Of a DNA stretch of 64,000 nt, positions 49,481-61,190 are shown one piece after another (position 1 is the stretch's first letter; the number at the start of each line of letters is the position of its first letter). The DNA lies in contig CM034610.1 in assembly GCA_020091685.1 (NCBI GenBank), positions 27,526,094 through 27,590,093 of the forward strand, read 5' to 3'. The notes beneath the pieces were generated by a model that was not told where the DNA came from, made no database searches, and saw only the letters and a program-made list of their open reading frames with translations. The position numbers and the translations under genes are program-made. The stretch comes from Lutjanus erythropterus (lineage: Eukaryota > Chordata > Actinopteri > Lutjaniformes > Lutjanidae).

Positions 49481-51572
49481 TTCTGTGCCACTATTAGCAG
49501 CACTGGCAGTCTGCTGCTTGCTCTCCTTCACTTGCACGCTGCGCACACTTATGCACAGCCATATTCCTTAAAAGAGCTACCCTACACTTATAACAGTCTG
49601 CTTCAATAATGTCCAATAAACCATACTTATTAAGGCAGCCATGCTTAAGTGCCATTCCACAGGAATATGTTGCTTTATTACAGCAGTAAGAAAAAATCCA
49701 TACCATCACAGTCTTAGCTTTAAAATGATAAATTACTGTTTCTGTAAATGAAGTTTGAATGACTTTGGTGAGAGCTATAAAACAGCTGTTTCTGGTTAAA
49801 CAAAATGTCTGTTTCTGTTGAGATTCTTTCTATAATGTTCTCAGACACAAACAATATCAATCTAAGCCTGTCAGTGGCAAAAACAAGCACTTTTAGTGGA
49901 TGTACTTTAATGGTGCACAGTTGCCCATAAGGATTACAGTGTAGCTTAGTTTAACTCATGCTGGATGCAACACACTCGCTCAATACAGAATCAATTCTAA
50001 AATTGATGTCCCTATTGGTCACTTAGACAAAAAACATGAGAAAACATGCTCCAGGTTGAAAAATACAGAACCAGCTTTTGGAGAAAAACTTCCAGGTTGG
50101 ACTAGTTAAGATCCCCTTCCACATCATGACAAACTGTTCCCTCTTTGTCTTTTTTTTTAACCTCATGTTTTCTGTCAGCCTGTCAAATGAAATCAGAACA
50201 GTGGCTCGGTATCAACCAGGTTCCCGATTCGCTGCCAGTTATCCCAACTCTAAACAGAGCAATGGTGTCTAAACTGTAGAAGTAAAACTCTAGTGTTGTT
50301 CCTCTGCTCTCTGGCATGATCTTAGACTTGCTTTTCCATCAAACATAACATTGCTCCCTTGTGGCAAGTGAGCACATTTGAAAAATGAAGCTCTGCATGT
50401 GCTCTACATCCTGTCTTTGCTGAATGTTTAATAGCAGTATAGCCTCTTTTCATGAAAGCTTGTGCATTATGTTCTTTTGCCTGTAACAAGTAGACCATTT
50501 TACTTACTATTCAGTGCATTGGCTTTTATTCACATTAAAGCACATATACTGCATACATTAGTAGATATATTGCAAAAATCATGCTGCTGATTCCCCTACC
50601 TGTCAGACTTGTCAGTATTATATTATTACTATATTAATCAGGTACGCCTTATTCTTGCTAATGAGGCGTGTGATTTTCTGTAGTCTTGTAATGATAAGTG
50701 TGGGCAAAGAAAAGTCGAGATAGACAGAATTAATGAAACAAAAGACTGAAGGAGGAGATCAGGCACCTTCCCCCAGCAGAGGAAAAAGGCATTTTATTAA
50801 ATCAGATCTTCAGTTTATGCTCTGTGTGCTGCCACAATAGCTGCTTTTCCCTGGAGAAGCTTACTGGCTGGCATTTCCTGCTCTGGGATGGCCCTGTCCA
50901 GATTAGAGGAAATTGATTTAATGGCTCTGGTTTAATGGCTCAAAAGGCTACATCCAGTGTGGATACTTTCTTGTTCTTTCTCTTTTTTTGCTTGTTTTTT
51001 GTCACTTTTTTTCCCCACTATCTCATCCTGTTTGTGTTTTCGCACCTAATTTCCTTTATTTTCTTTGTAGCACGCTTGTAAAGGAATTGGTGTCTGTGCC
51101 TTTATGCTTGTTTGTGTAAGTATGTGCGAATGCTTGTAGGAGACAGTATAGCAGGCGGGTCTTTGGTTTAATAGAGAGACAGACCTGGGATCAATAGCAG
51201 CAGCAGACCAACACAGACAGCCTCAGGCCCAGCAGGATGGTCAATTAAACTGGAGCTGCTACACACAAACAGAACCACTATCAGTGTCCAACAGATGTCC
51301 AAACGTCCAGGTATTTGAGTGTAACATTGCTATGGCTGCGCATAGCAGACAAGTCAGTGATTCTTGACTAGTTTAGGTCATAACATCAATACCTCAGCTC
51401 TGATTTCCAGTATATCAGTGGTAAATTAAAGAGAATACTTTTAGTCTTTTAGTAGGCTCACATTAGCTGGTATTATTCGTTTGTTATGGTCCCAGTGGGG
51501 TTATCCAGAATCCACATCGTCCATTACCTTCACTTGAAAGGGTCTATGCCTCACTCATCCTGACCCAGGGAG
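49481..51572. other. Unique noncoding sequence, possible conserved block
   Basis: No gene recognised. From 50640 to 50960 the sequence is repeat-free and of balanced composition (CTTGCTAATGAGGCGTGTGA, GGCATTTTATTAAATCAGAT, GAGGAAATTGATTTAATGGC), a candidate conserved noncoding element. Confidence 0.3.
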
Positions 51573-51586
51573 GAAATCCTCAGGAT

Positions 51587-51882
51587 CTTATTCATTCAGC
51601 TGCTCCTGTTACCGGCTGCCAAAGTGGATCATCCGCTCGCCAGGCCCCGCCCAACCCGGTATGAATCCACATATTTGATCTGCCGTAGACTTTTTACGCC
51701 GGATGCCCTTCCCGACACAGCCTTCCCTATTTATCCGGGTTTGTTCATCCCCAGTGGCTGGGGAGCAAACCGGAGTACGGTGTCTTGCCCAGGGACACCT
51801 CGGCATGTGGCCAGGCGGAGGATGGGATCGAACTGCCGACCCTGCCATCTGCAGACGTCCTGTTTCTCGCCGCCCCAGGAGA
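51587..51882 (-). mobile_element. tRNA-derived SINE with target-site duplication
   Basis: Read on the minus strand, the head GGGGCGGCGAGAAACAGGAC leads to GTTCGATCCC (complement at 51824-51833), a good pol III B box. It is followed by a TGCCGAGGTGTCCCTGGGCA motif that is common in fish SINEs. The tail contains GGGAAGGGCATCCGGCGTAA and ends near CAGGAGCAGCTGAATGAATA. It is flanked by AAATCCTCAGGAT (51574-51586) and AAATCCTTAGGAT (51883-51895), a 13-base duplication with one difference. The full-length form and good duplication suggest a moderately young insertion. Reading frames over it are by-products. Confidence 0.85.
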
Positions 51883-51895
51883 AAATCCTTAGGAT

Positions 51896-52044
51896 GAAGT
51901 CAAGAAAAAGATATTATAAGGAAGATTAGAAATGATTAGAATAAAAAGAATATCATGAAAATATTATAAAGACTATTGTAATAAACCAAATTTGTGCCTA
52001 GTAGCAGGAACATAAAGTCAAAGTTGGAATAAAAATACTTGCAA
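51896..52044. other. AT-rich noncoding sequence
   Basis: Nothing recognised. Confidence 0.35.
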
Positions 52045-52571
52045 GGATATGTGGTTTGTTTATATTGAATTTTTGGCAATATGCTGATATTTTCCAACTC
52101 ATTTTGGCCAATGCTGATATATGCACATATTTCTTTTCCACCTAATTGCAGAGAACATCAAGTCTCTCTTGCAGTGGAATTAACAATTTATGCCTGCTCT
52201 TATCATGATTGCCCACTGGCAGACATGAAATGAGGTGCTGCAAGCATAAGAAAACTACTGCTGTCAGTTTTTGTTTTCTCTTTGTTCTTCAAAAATGTGT
52301 TGTAATGATCAGGATCTCAAGATGGTCAGACAAATTTCTACAGTTGAAGGAACATGATTTGGCTCGTCCTTGCTGATGTTGAGGGATCATTGCAAATAAC
52401 AACTTTGCTGTCTGTTTGAGACGCTTCAGAAAACCTCCACACCGCAGACATAGTTGGGCTACGTGCATATAATTACAGCATCAGAGATATTGGGATTTCG
52501 AGCAATAAGGATATTTAATTTTAAAGCCTTTATCTGGTGATACTGATGACATGCTGATAATATTGCGCATC
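52045..52571 (+). repeat. Nonautonomous DNA-transposon-like repeat (family S), copy 2
   Basis: It begins GGATATGTGGTTTG and continues GCTGATATTTTCCAACTCAT, CTAATTGCAGAGAACATCAA, ATGCCTGCTCTTATCATGA, GAGACGCTTCAGAAAACC, GCAGACATAGTTGG and AATTTTAAAGCCTTTATC, ending GATAATATTGCGCATC. It matches 8729-9165. The right end is the complement of a GATGCAC-type terminus. No transposase. Confidence 0.65.
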
Positions 52572-52801
52572 TGTATTTATATACAAATAAAAACCTACCA
52601 ATTCTACCACATGTAGGCCTTCATCAGGGTTTAAAGGCCCTTAAATCAAATTCTCCCAATCAGCTTCTTATGAGCGCTTCAGTCCAAGATGACAACTGGA
52701 TTTTCAGCAGTTTTGGTTATTTCATAATCATTTCTGTGGGTTTGTTTGTTTTGTCTGCTGCTTGTTTCACTGGTTTGTGTTCTGATCTGTGTTGAAATCA
52801 G

Positions 52802-52915
52802 AGAAATAAACAAAAAGAAATCTTGCTGCGCATTGATCACAAACAAGATCCCACGGTCATAGTTTCAACCAACGGGACATGCTACTTTGACTGCAACAAG
52901 ATCCTCACCAGTTAA
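52802..52915 (+). CDS. Possible terminal coding exon, product unknown
   Basis: After an acceptor AAATCAG (ending 52801) with a moderately pyrimidine-rich tract, 37 codons stay open up to TAA at 52913-52915. The peptide includes EILLRIDHKQDPTVIVSTNG and CYFDCNKILTS, with mixed residue use and more G+C than the flanks, which looks more protein-like than other short frames here. A polyadenylation signal AATAAA lies 31 bases after the stop (52947-52952). The frame is closed by TGA just upstream of the acceptor, as expected for an exon. I do not recognise the protein. A pseudogene piece or chance are the alternatives. Confidence 0.3.
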   Translation, partial: RNKQKEILLRIDHKQDPTVIVSTNGTCYFDCNKILTS

Positions 52916-52978
52916 GGTTCCAAACTTTGTATTGGTCAAGTAAATTAATAAAGTAAATTGGTAAAGTCATTGTCTAGA

Positions 52979-53375
52979 ATGATCAACTGATGCCATATGG
53001 ACTCATGTCCATGGTGACTGATGATGCTTTATAATGCTGTGTTAGAAACCATAGAAATGAACCAAACAAACCTTGGTGTTGTTCTTACTTTCTTACACAA
53101 GATGAGATTTCATTTTTGGACTTACTTGAATTTTGTAGACTAGTATTTCATGATGATGTGACGTTGTTTTGTAAATAAAGTTTCTTATTTGTTTAATTTT
53201 CAGATACATTTTCAACAAACATGAATATAACCAGAATTATAACCATCACAACGAAAGTTTAACATTACAGGTTTTCAAAAACACACACAAAAAAACAAAA
53301 AACAAATATAATTGGGGACCCACTCAAATGACCACCTGTTGGTCCGGATGACTCACTACACTGAAAACCTGTCAG
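52979..53375 (+). repeat. Duplicated segment, left copy
   Basis: This shares long stretches in the same order with 54345-54660: GTGACTGATGATG, ACCATAGAAATGAACCAAAC followed by AAACCTTGGTGTT, and CTCAAATGACCACCTGTTGG followed by ACTCACTACACTGAAAACCT. It is either a local duplication or two insertions of one unnamed repeat. No coding capacity. Confidence 0.65.
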
Positions 53376-54344
53376 CATCCCTGGATGACAGTTGTGTGGA
53401 TATTTGCTTATGTTTCCGGCGCTGTCAATCAAATCTGAAACCCACACAGTGCTGATGAAGTAGATGAGCTACTTTAGTTTTCCACTGTTAACTTTTTAGT
53501 AAATAATACATGTTGTTTTTTCCTGAACGCCTGGTCACTTATTGCAATGAATATTTAATGTGATAGAGGAATACTTAAAGTTCTTCCCCTAAACAGAAAC
53601 TCTCCTTCAAAAGATAACACTGAAGAAAACAATGTCATGCTACTTTGTATGTATTTTATATTGTTGTAGTGCCTCCTGGACAAATCTCCTGGTGTTTGAC
53701 ATTTTGTAGACCATCAGTAGACCTATGGAATTTATATTCAAAAAAAGCGGAACATATGAATACAACCTCTCTTTTTCTCACTTGTTATGAAAGTAAAATC
53801 ATTTAAGATAGGAGGAAGTCGTTGGTTGGTATAGGCTATACTGTATCATGGTATTGTTGCTATGGAAACCCTGTTGCTGCCAGGGCACAGGCACAAAGGT
53901 CACATTCAAAATCTATCAGCTCTTTGAAAAAAATCTAACAAAAATATGTAGGTTTACAATAAGTAAGATAAAAGGGTACAGTTTCTACTTTTTATCTGGA
54001 CACACCCAACATGTGTTTAAGTCGTGGCACTTGCGCTGTATGTATGACACTATAGAGAGGGTGTGAACCTACAGCATGTGAGCAATGTGTATGTGAGCTT
54101 TCAGTTTTATGGGACCCTCTTACAGCACTGTTACAGCTCCACATAGATACGTGACAGGTGGGAGTCACATTGTGTGAGCCCCTCAGGTCAGGGGCTTTAC
54201 AAGGACAAAACACACACCTCAAAATATAACACACAAGAGTGAGAAGCCCCTGTGTATTGTTAAAGATCACATCCACTGAAAAACATGTTTTTCTTTTGTT
54301 CAAATCCGCACAGTACAGATTTCATTTCAAGAATCAAGCACTGT
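53376..54344. other. Unique noncoding sequence
   Basis: No gene recognised. At 53856-53869 GTTGCTATGGAAAC resembles an RFX-factor X-box with one difference from a common form; alone it is weak evidence for a regulatory site. Confidence 0.3.
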
Positions 54345-54660
54345 CATGAATGATCAGCTCTGTTCGATGCTGTAATCACTCATGTCAGCGATGACTGATG
54401 ATGGTTTTGCCATCCACCAGCACCATGTTGTAACCATAGAAATAAACCAAACAAACCTTGGTGTTATTTTAGTTTACTTTTTTCACTGGTCACTGTTTTA
54501 TTACCACCTGCGTAAACAACTTGCACAAGATGCAGTCCTGTTTTTTTTTCTCCCAAATAATCAGTGAATTTGTCAAAAAAGAAAACACATTTAATGGATC
54601 CCGCTCAAATGACCACCTGTGGGTCCCCGGTACTCACTCCATTGAGAACCTATCAATGTT
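54345..54660 (+). repeat. Duplicated segment, right copy
   Basis: This is the counterpart of 52979-53375: CGATGACTGATGATGG, AACCATAGAAATAAACCAAA followed by CAAACCTTGGTGTT, and GCTCAAATGACCACCTGTGG followed by ACTCACTCCATTGAGAACCT. The spacing between these shared parts differs between copies. It lies directly before the SINE at 54675. Confidence 0.65.
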
Positions 54661-54674
54661 GTTCTTTATCTTCA

Positions 54675-54840
54675 CTGTAGCTCAGTTGACAGACCGTGCG
54701 CCCCATGTTCTAAGGCTATGAGCCCTCTGCAGCGGCGACCGGTTCAACTCCCATCTGTGGCCCATTTGCTGCATGTCATACCCTCTCTCTACCCCCTTTC
54801 CTGTCTGTCCTGTCTTCAGCTGTCCCTATCTAATAAAGTC
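54675..54840 (+). mobile_element. tRNA-derived SINE, plus strand
   Basis: TAGCTCAGTTGACAGACCGT is a tRNA-like head with an A box, and GGTTCAACTCC (54741-54751) is the B box. Between them lies CGCCCCATGTTCTAAGGCTA. The tail runs TGTGGCCCATTTGCTGCATG, CCTTTCCTGTCTGTCCTGTC and finally AATAAAG. This layout is a SINE family widespread in percomorph fishes. The copy is slightly diverged. It is not a functional tRNA gene. Confidence 0.8.
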
Positions 54841-55714
54841 AACTTTACCATCATACTGCTAGAAGCTAGAACTATAGAAATGTTGCATGTTTGCTAGAAA
54901 ACGCTCTAAAAAGCTTTAAATATGTCATTACATTATAATAGGACAGTGTACTGGTTGTGGACAGTCCATTTCAATAATTCACAATATAACCTTACACATG
55001 TATTGTTAGTATGCATACACAAGATATCATGTGCACAGAAACATGTACAAATCAGCCAGTTAGAGGCTGAACATGTGATTTAATATTTCATATTTGTGTT
55101 GTTCTAATTAATTATTGAACATCATGTCGGAGGTCACATAAACATGCAGACAGAGACCATGGAGAACCCAGAGAAGACTCCACCGCACTGTAATAAACAG
55201 CTGATTTTAATGTGACTTTTATAGTATACAAAAACAACATTGAATACCGCAAACAACCTCATATTAATTATCCTGCGCAGCTATTATGGGACAGACTACA
55301 GCGTTCACGAGCGGTGAACAGCCCTGGACGGCGCCCATTCAAGTGCAATTAATTAAACATAGACACAACAATGACATGTGCCCATTCACCAAAACACCCT
55401 GCGTGGCAGTTAATAAAGATAACCCTGGGATTTTGACTAATGAGCACAGTAATTATATAACCACATACAATGTGATTAGCCAGCAGTGTATATAGAGGTC
55501 GCCGAGGGGACACACACACGTGTTCCTTTCACCAGTGCTGAGGGACCATTAGCGATGGGAAGCAGGATGGCTCCAATCCTCTTTCGCGGTCCCCTAAGGT
55601 CCCATGTTATTTTAATGTTTGCCATCTGACATCGGCCATGCATGTCTGGCTCTGTTAGTGAACGGCACAGCGTAGCCAGTCTGTCTCCTGTGTTACCTCG
55701 CGTGGTCGTGCATG
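54841..55714. other. Unique sequence with a strong candidate conserved noncoding block
   Basis: From about 55140 to 55500 the sequence is repeat-free and dense in homeodomain-type cores (ATATTAATTATCC, GTGCAATTAATTAAAC, GTAATTATATAACC) mixed with GC-rich words (CGCAGCTATTATGGGACA, CGTTCACGAGCGGTGAAC). There is no splice-bounded coding frame. Among the non-repeat blocks of this window it looks most like a developmental enhancer, but no conservation data are available. Confidence 0.35.
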
Positions 55715-55732
55715 GTGTGTGTGTGTGTGTGT
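55715..55732. repeat. (GT)n microsatellite
   Basis: About nine GT dinucleotides. Confidence 0.85.
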
Positions 55733-56319
55733 TTGTTTGAGCATGACAGATGAAGGGGATGCAGCATGCTATCTAGGTTATCTCTTTAGACTGCTTGTTT
55801 AGTTGCAGAGAAGCCTTGAGGGCCTGTGATTATGAGTCACCACGCTTTGGTCTGAATCTTCTCCTTGTTTCCTGAGATTTTTGGTGCTGACAGCAGTGTT
55901 ATGATTTACAGCAACAGTGATGCACTTTTGCATTGAACTGCAGGATTGCACGCACCCTTGAAACTTGATTTTGTACTTTTAATATTTTCCAGCACTAATA
56001 TCAATGTTGGTAGCAGAGCCTTGCTGTAAATGAACATGTAACTAACCCAGCGTAGGTTGGCCGGGCTCACACTCTCACAGCAGCACCCTGTTTCACTCTC
56101 TGTTGCACATTCACACCCGTCCTGGGAGATCGGCCAGTACAATCCCAGTTCTGTACCAGTTGGCCACTGTGGTTGGTGTGATGGTGTCATTGTCTGTTAA
56201 ATTAAAATGTGAACTTGTGTGTTTTGGAAAATAAAGACTTGGCATGGCTTTGATAATCACTTACTTGCAGCCAGCAAATACTGCTCACAAGTCCTCATAA
56301 TTGTGTTATAGTATCATAT
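55733..56319. other. Unique noncoding sequence
   Basis: No gene or repeat recognised. Confidence 0.35.
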
Positions 56320-56440
56320 AGGGCTGCTGCTAACAATTATTTTCATTATCGATTAATCTAGCGATCATTTTCTCAATTAGTTTATATGTTGTTGGTCCAT
56401 ATAATGTCATATAATAGTGAAATGGATGACAGCATACCTA
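56320..56440 (+). repeat. Dispersed repeat (family G), left-end fragment
   Basis: AGGGCTGCTGCTAACAATTA, TTTTCATTATCGATTAATCT, ATTTTCTCAATTAG and TTGGTCCATATAATGTCATA match the left end of the family seen at 36370. The remainder is missing or too diverged to follow. Confidence 0.65.
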
Positions 56441-58093
56441 TATATGTTTTGGATGTTCCAAATAAGTGTTTTTGAGCATTCCATAATTATCTCAGTATCT
56501 TTATACTGTCTTCAACTACATGTAAGTGAAATATGATTTGCATTCTGCCACAATATGTAATATTTGGGAAAAAATGTGGGAAATTCATCACATTGGGCGT
56601 TTTGGCTCTTTATCACAAAATGTAGAAGATTAATACAAAATAGCGGTGTTATTACATAGAAAAGAAAAATTAGTTATCACATAATGTGTTGTTACTGTGC
56701 TTATAATACGTTATGGATATGGCCCTCAAAGAAAGTATTACATCCATATTTTTATGTTGATCGGCTCTTGTTGACAGATTTTAGCTGTGGATAATATGCC
56801 AAATGTAAAATGTCAATGTAGCCACTTGTGTCCTAAATATCCTTTGTTGAGGGGATTTTGGCCTCATAAATTTTAGCTCTGGTGTAATTTGTCAGAAGTA
56901 CAAAGTCACAGTTTAGTGACTTTCCCTTAAATCCCTGTATTAATACTGGTAATGGGTTCTGGTTCATTGCTTAGCCAATAGAGGCACCAAGAGGGTGCTG
57001 CCATCATTATATCAAGTCCACAAATAATGCATGGATGTTCAAACAGTCAGTAAATAACATCCCCATAGGGGTGCTGCATTCAAAGCGCCAGCTGAAACTT
57101 CAGTGAGATCAAACACCCACATATTTGCTTTATAGCCCAATTACACAGCAAAGAAAAAAAAACCTCTCCAATAAAAAACTTTCCAGAGAAAAACATTTCT
57201 GTGGCAGGCAACAAAACTAATGCCGATTGTGTTGATTTATAATTGGAGTGGTTTTCGTGACAGCTGCTCAATCACTCATCACTCATCTTTCGTTGAACCT
57301 AACCTGGCTAGCAATACAGGTACTGGATTTTAATCTAAAAGGGAACTATGCTAAATATGTCATGTTGCTTCTGGCAATTCATTAATAATCACTCAACACA
57401 CTCGTTCCGTATCATTTATTCACTTTAGTGCTGCATATCCATGGAGACTTTAATATTTTACTCTTTCACAAAGAAGTCTTGGGATGCAAATTAGAATTTG
57501 TGCAAACATAAAAGAGAATGTTTTAAAAAAAAGTTCAGTTAGACAAAGGGTTGCCTCATTTACTTGCTCAAACAATCTTCAGTTATACATATTTGCTTTA
57601 GGCAATGTAAAGGCTAACTCCACCTAAAACTTTCTCTCAATCTGTAGCTCAGTCCTTAATGATGTTTCTTTTTAAACCTCCACCAATCATCTGCTTTCTA
57701 ATGATCTGCTTGGTTTTTGCAACTGTGCTTCAGCATGTTTAGACATTTCAGGGCCTCACAGAAAGTTGTTTGATGCTATTCACTTTTGTAGAGTACAAAA
57801 ATCAATATGCACAGGCTTGAAAATTGCCCATGTGAGATAAATCTTCTCTTAAGACAAGAATCTCTATTTTGGTCGTGTCATAGTACCCAATCTTGGTTAT
57901 TTTCCTAGATGCACTGACCCAAAACCCACAAGAATGTATGGAAAGAAAAGAAAAAAGATGATGCCTTACAAACTTTTCATTTTCATGTCATCGTCATTTT
58001 TAGGGCATCATTATGACCCAAAAACAGAGGAACATTTCAGGGTAGAAATGACAATCAAGTTACTATTTTAAAGATGTTAGATGAGAGTTAATT
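56441..58093. other. Unique noncoding sequence
   Basis: AT-rich, with no gene, RNA or repeat recognised. Confidence 0.35.
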
Positions 58094-58345
58094 AGGGCTG
58101 AACAACATCATATTTATGGCCTACTGCAATTTTCAAAGTTGCAAAATGTGTGTCAAAATACCTACACATCAGATTCTACAGAGTTAAAAATAAAACATCT
58201 TTGTTTGGTACAGATCCATGCAAAAACCACACCATTCATTTTTTTTTAAGATTTTCAATCAAAATGAGAAAAAATGTGTAAAAATAAAGGTAAAAAAAAT
58301 CCCTACAAATCATTCGCAATTGTTAGTCAAAATAATCCCAATTAT
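58094..58345 (+). mobile_element. Short DNA transposon copy (family H)
   Basis: It begins AGGGCTGAACAACATCATAT. It contains TTTGGTACAGATCC (about 58205), and near its right side CGCAATTGTTAGTCAAAATA, in the same order as 25840-26027. The right terminus is not clear. No coding sequence. Confidence 0.5.
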
Positions 58346-59159
58346 TTATTTATTTTTTCAAAATTTACTACTGTTAATCTATTAATCTATAAACAAGAAT
58401 GACAGAGAAAAGTCAGTGTAAACAGAACTGTAAATGACAGCAGTATCCCCAGAATTAAAGGTTGTTTAAGGTGTGGTGACACAGCACAGGATGGGTTCAG
58501 GACCCATTTGGATTAAGCGAGACACCCACAAGGGATATTAATCATCTCTCTTGTCATTAATTAAACAGTGAGTAGGTTATATCTAATGGACAGGAAGGAA
58601 ATGACAGTAAAGTTTACTGCTTGCGTATGTTTTCACTGACATTAAAATATATCTGTGCGAGTTTGAGTTGGCACCATCAGCGTAACCCGAATTTGCTAAA
58701 TTAAACAAGCTTTGTCTCATGTGATTTTTCTATTCTAAATGTTGACTTGTCCCATGCAACCGTTTTTACACAATGCCCCATGATGCAATTCTTTGTCGTG
58801 AGAATATATTCGGCACTCTGCGTGCACTTCTCTGAATATCAAAACCGCTTTAGCGTGAGTAAAAAAGGTGTCATACTTCAATCTGGCCATCAGATGTCTG
58901 ACAGCATCAGTTGGAATCACACCTCTTGCTTCCCCCAAACGCCTTCAGACTGCTAAAAGATAAAACAAGCACTCTTGTGCAGCTTGTCACCTCACTGTGG
59001 TAAACTAGATTTTGTGTGAGGTGCTGCTATAGTACTTCTTGTTGAGGATTAAATCCCATTGCTGATGCCGCTCAACCCTTGTGAAGAAACATACTGTACC
59101 TGGAGTTGTTGTTCATCCTTAAGCTCATACTGTCACATTTTTTTACCCTCTATCTGTAG
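58346..59159. other. Unique sequence, possible conserved block
   Basis: The part 58450-58600 (GGATATTAATCATCTCTCTT, GTCATTAATTAAACAGTGAG) is repeat-free with TAAT cores. No coding frame is supported. Open frames at 58735-58956 have no recognisable domain. Confidence 0.3.
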
Positions 59160-59280
59160 ACCTTCGAAGAGCAACAGAGGAGGGATCCCTCTTCCAGCAT
59201 AGACAGACCTGCAATAGATGTTGTGCATACAGAATAAACTGAAGTAAAATTGCATTATGGACAATCAGGATGACAAAATT
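59160..59280 (+). repeat. Possible dispersed repeat fragment
   Basis: GAGGGATCCCTCTTCCAGCA, ACAGACCTGCAATAGATGTT, GTGCATACAGAATA and CAATCAGGATGACAAAAT recall a phrase order I know from other teleost sequences. The class is unknown and no second copy occurs in this window. Confidence 0.35.
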
Positions 59281-60739
59281 AAAGATAGATTCTCAACATC
59301 TATGAAGGATATAGCTCAGGAAGTTGAGTTACTCCCAGGTGCCGCCACAGAGATGAAACCTCAATAGGGTTATGCGTCAATAAGAGCAGGACTATAGTGA
59401 TAATCAGGGAAATCTCTACTGCAAAATTTCACGCCTCAAGACCATTTTTACACAAAAATGAGCTTGTATAAGCAGGTTTTTAAAAACACAGATAAACACG
59501 CTAAAAATTGCCAGTAGTTCTGTTGTGCGCTGGAAAGCGGAGACTCAACTGATGTGCATGCAGGAGAGCAAACAGAAAGAGGTTTTTAAAAGTCACTGTT
59601 TGTTTTGTAGCCTCTAACTGAATCTCTGTGGTTTGAAGTTTAGCTTCTCTCCTCCTCGCTGTTTGTACCTTAAGTTACTAGAGATGAAAATGTAACATTT
59701 CTTGATTTTGCTGCTTCATAATAAAAGCTTTTAGATAACAAATTAAGGACTTTTATTGTGAAGAGGAAATTAAATAATTACTCATCATTAAGATACTCGA
59801 CCTAAGATGAGCGGTCATCAGTTAAATCCACACCTTCAAGTGGATGGTTGTCATCCATCTTCACTGTTCTTCTGAGTAAAAGTAAACTTTTTTAACTTGA
59901 ATTTTTGCATATGGTGGTTTGTTGGTTATAATATACAATTTTCCTGCAAGTTAATTTAAAAAATAGCAATATATCAGCTTTATTTACAGTATGGCTATAT
60001 ATTGAAGCGTCATGACTCCAGACATCGAACGTTCTTTCAATATTTCCACCACAGTAGATCACAAAAACTTTATTTCTCTCACACTTGTTGAATATTAAAT
60101 ACATTACATTACTGTCACTTGCCTCATCTATTCCAGCACTGCCATGGCATGTGCGAAAAGACACGGGACAGAAATGCCTGACAGGGTATCCCAGTAATTT
60201 ACAGTGAACCATGCGTGAAAAAAGAAAAGCTCAACAACAGACCGCACACAAGAACCCAAGCTGAATCAAACCATTCACACAAAAAGCTCACCACATCACC
60301 TAACACCTTCGCTCACTGACATCAAAAGGTGAGCGTAGAGTCTCTTAGCTGTGTCTCACACATGGGCTACCACCACCACCTCACCTATATACAGAGCTAA
60401 GCTTTCAGCCGGCGTAGGACCCCTCTGGCTGTGATATTTTATTTAGCAGAAAGTGCCTGGTTTGAATTCCCAATCCTCTGAAGCGGGGATATTTCCACAG
60501 CAGGTAGCTCTTGTACCAATGGAAAAGCATCTTCACAACATTTAACTGGTGCCGTGTTCAGTTTTTGGCACACAAATACAGGTTTGGGAAGCTTTTATCA
60601 AGATACATATGATAGCAGTCACTCACTACACATTACTGGTGCTTTGCTCAGCCAATTACTACAGCTGGCATCGCTCTAAAGCTTTGAAACCTGTGTTGTT
60701 TAGAGATTATATCCAGTTGTGAGATAAAAGTTTGATGGT
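59281..60739. other. Unique noncoding sequence
   Basis: No gene or repeat recognised. Confidence 0.35.
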
Positions 60740-61190
60740 TTGTGAAGGAGTTGTAGGTACGGTATCTTGGGGTGCTAATGAGTTGGGATAAAACAGATTG
60801 TGAGCTCGACAAGCAGATTACTTCAGCATTGATACAGTGTGATGGAGGCATTGTACTGTAGTCGGGCCTGAAGGTGAAGTTCTCAACTCACCAATCAATT
60901 TACACTCCAGACCTCATCTGGACCTCATCTCCCCTACCTCGTAGAGATAGTGGTGAAGTGGGAAAAGAAGTCAGGTGAGGTGGTTCAGGCATCTTATTTA
61001 GATGCCTCCTAGGCTCCTTCCTTTGGAGGTTTTCCAGGCACGTCCAACTGGGAGGAGACCCTGGGGTAGACCTAAAACTTGCTGGAGGGATTATATATCT
61101 CATCTGACCTGGAAATGCCTCGGGATTCCCCAGAAAGAGCTGGAAAGAATTAGACTCGCGAGTCAGTCTCTGAGCACTTCATTCAATAGA
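60740..61190 (+). mobile_element. LINE 3' end, copy A (5'-truncated)
   Basis: This is the last part of the reverse-transcriptase ORF of a teleost LINE, broken by frame changes. The start reads GGTATCTTGGGGTGCTAATG (KYLGV-type) and GATTGTGAGCTCGACAAGCA. Next come GGCCTGAAGGTGAAG (LKVK) and GGTGAGGTGGTTCAGGCATC. The longest open piece, at 61002-61196, reads LPLEVFQARPTGRRPWGRPK then CWRDYISHL, the family's conserved C-terminal tail. Compared with the usual layout, the segment between YGHELWVVTER-type sequence and the tail is deleted. The clade is probably RTE-like or related, but this is not certain. Confidence 0.75.

Noticed and set aside
51609-51929. Three open frames of 64-101 codons
   Set aside because: They lie within the tRNA-derived SINE, which does not encode protein.
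54675-54751. tRNA gene with A and B boxes
   Set aside because: The stretch continues into a SINE body and AATAAAG tail and cannot fold as a complete tRNA.
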